Program-made: the position numbers and the translations under genes
Assembly: GCA_025359125.1 (NCBI GenBank)
Contig: JANYHI010000007.1
Location: 62,001-126,000 of the forward strand
Direction: 5' to 3'
DNA length: 64,000 bases
Origin: Cytophagales bacterium
GTDB lineage: Bacteria; Bacteroidota; Bacteroidia; Cytophagales; Cyclobacteriaceae
Shown: positions 63,573-64,000 of the stretch, piece after piece
Numbering within the stretch: position 1 is the first letter of the stretch
Layout: every line of letters starts with the position of its first letter
The notes under the pieces: model-generated
The model's input: the letters and a program-made list of their open reading frames with translations, nothing else
What the model was told of the DNA's origin: nothing
Databases searched by the model: none

Positions 63573-64000
63573 ATGGCAAAGAAAAAAGGCGGATTTGTTG
63601 ACTTATTATTTACAACCATAATGCCCAAAGTATACGGCATTGGAGCAGCGGTTGTTATTGTTGGTGCACTTTTCAAAATTCAACACTGGGAAGGAGCTAA
63701 CGAAATGTTGATTTTAGGACTTGGAACAGAAGCAGTCATCTTCTTCTTAAGTTCATTTGAACCTAAACACGCTGAAGCCGATTGGTCTAAAGTTTATCCT
63801 GAGTTGGCAGAGGACTATGAGGGACCTGTTAATCAAACAGCTTCTAGAATAAGCAATCGCCCCGCAGCAGGAGAGTCTCCTTTGTTGAAAATTGACGAAA
63901 TGTTGAAAACCGCAAAGGTAGATCAAAATCTATTGGACAATTTAGGTAAGGGCTTAACTAACCTCGCAACATCGGCCTCGCAGATGAGCAACTTATCAAA
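63573..64000 (+). CDS. gldL: T9SS inner-membrane motor protein GldL (partial)
   Basis: The last 428 bases open a frame at ATG 63573 giving 142 residues before the window ends: two adjacent membrane segments (VDLLFTTIMPKVYGIGAAVVIVGALFK and ANEMLILGLGTEAVIFFLSS, with the IQHWEG turn), then a cytoplasmic region starting FEPKHAEADWSKVYPELAEDY. This is GldL, which with GldM forms the proton-driven T9SS/gliding motor. gldM and gldN are expected beyond the edge. Confidence 0.94.
   Translation, partial: MAKKKGGFVDLLFTTIMPKVYGIGAAVVIVGALFKIQHWEGANEMLILGLGTEAVIFFLSSFEPKHAEADWSKVYPELAEDYEGPVNQTASRISNRPAAGESPLLKIDEMLKTAKVDQNLLDNLGKGLTNLATSASQMSNLS

Noticed and set aside
1-64000. CRISPR arrays, tRNA or rRNA genes and insertion sequences
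   Set aside because: Looked for spaced direct repeats, cloverleaf-type sequences, transposase-like frames and terminal inverted repeats; none seen.

Overview
The window is a chromosomal segment from a member of the Bacteroidota, most likely order Cytophagales. The evidence is the set of gliding and type IX secretion (T9SS) genes (gldB, gldD, gldE, gldK, gldL, porP/sprF-type), two proteins with T9SS-type C-terminal sorting domains, SusC-free but very Bacteroidota-like secreted proteins with N-terminal ...AQ cleavage sites, and AT-rich promoters resembling the Bacteroidota -7 box TAnnTTTG. Genes are dense, on both strands, with short operons. I saw no tRNA, rRNA, CRISPR array, insertion sequence or prophage.

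Layout. 1-5.0 kb: the start of an outer-membrane-type protein leaving the window, then ssb-gldE-gldD, a decayed ParE/RelE toxin remnant and recG. 5.1-12.8 kb: a three-gene operon ending in a clear terminator, encoding a secreted protein with a C-terminal hydrophobic helix, a 1,913-residue BNR-propeller/T9SS protein and a caspase-fold protease. This is the least conventional protein-coding locus here. 12.9-20.2 kb: a propeller/Y_Y_Y sensor-like protein without a kinase, a dienelactone hydrolase, a 48-residue conserved small protein, an M1 peptidase, a lone receiver and an alpha/beta hydrolase. 20.2-25.2 kb: htpG behind a sigma-54-like promoter, a MORN-like secreted protein, YraN, a sugar isomerase and lipB. 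25.2-35.1 kb: a broken secreted-protein gene, a PLP enzyme, an orphan ABC ATPase with a small membrane protein, an exonuclease, RNase R, a polyprenyl synthase, and two lipoproteins (one a HEAT-repeat/cyclophilin fusion). 35.2-41.5 kb: feoAB followed by a TerB-like gene, gldB, a deoxynucleoside kinase, a Uma2 protein and an RluA-family pseudouridine synthase. 41.5-48.5 kb: a secreted trypsin-like protease with a T9SS signal, a holin-family membrane protein, an exonuclease/GIY-YIG fusion, recX, tag and truA. 48.5-51.2 kb: a compact signalling island with a short histidine kinase, a LuxR-type regulator, a second TerB-like protein and a degenerate receiver, bracketed by copies of an ACGGG-N6-CCCGT palindrome. 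51.2-59.2 kb: a trans-sulfuration enzyme, a GNAT protein, uvrA, a LytS/LytT-type two-component pair, a third possible TerB-like protein and hemW. 59.3-64.0 kb: a DUF4271 membrane protein, a hemD-like gene, porP/sprF, gldK and the 5' part of gldL, the start of the T9SS core cluster that runs off the right edge.

The best candidates for undescribed biology are (i) the 48.8-51.1 kb island, where three copies of one palindrome lie in the two intergenic regions that flank a kinase, a DNA-binding regulator, a pseudo-receiver and a TerB-like protein, and (ii) the 5.1-12.8 kb caspase/propeller/T9SS operon. The sigma-54-like htpG promoter and two pseudogenes too degraded to appear as open frames are also worth a look. 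All assignments come from reading the sequence and recalling families; no database search was run.
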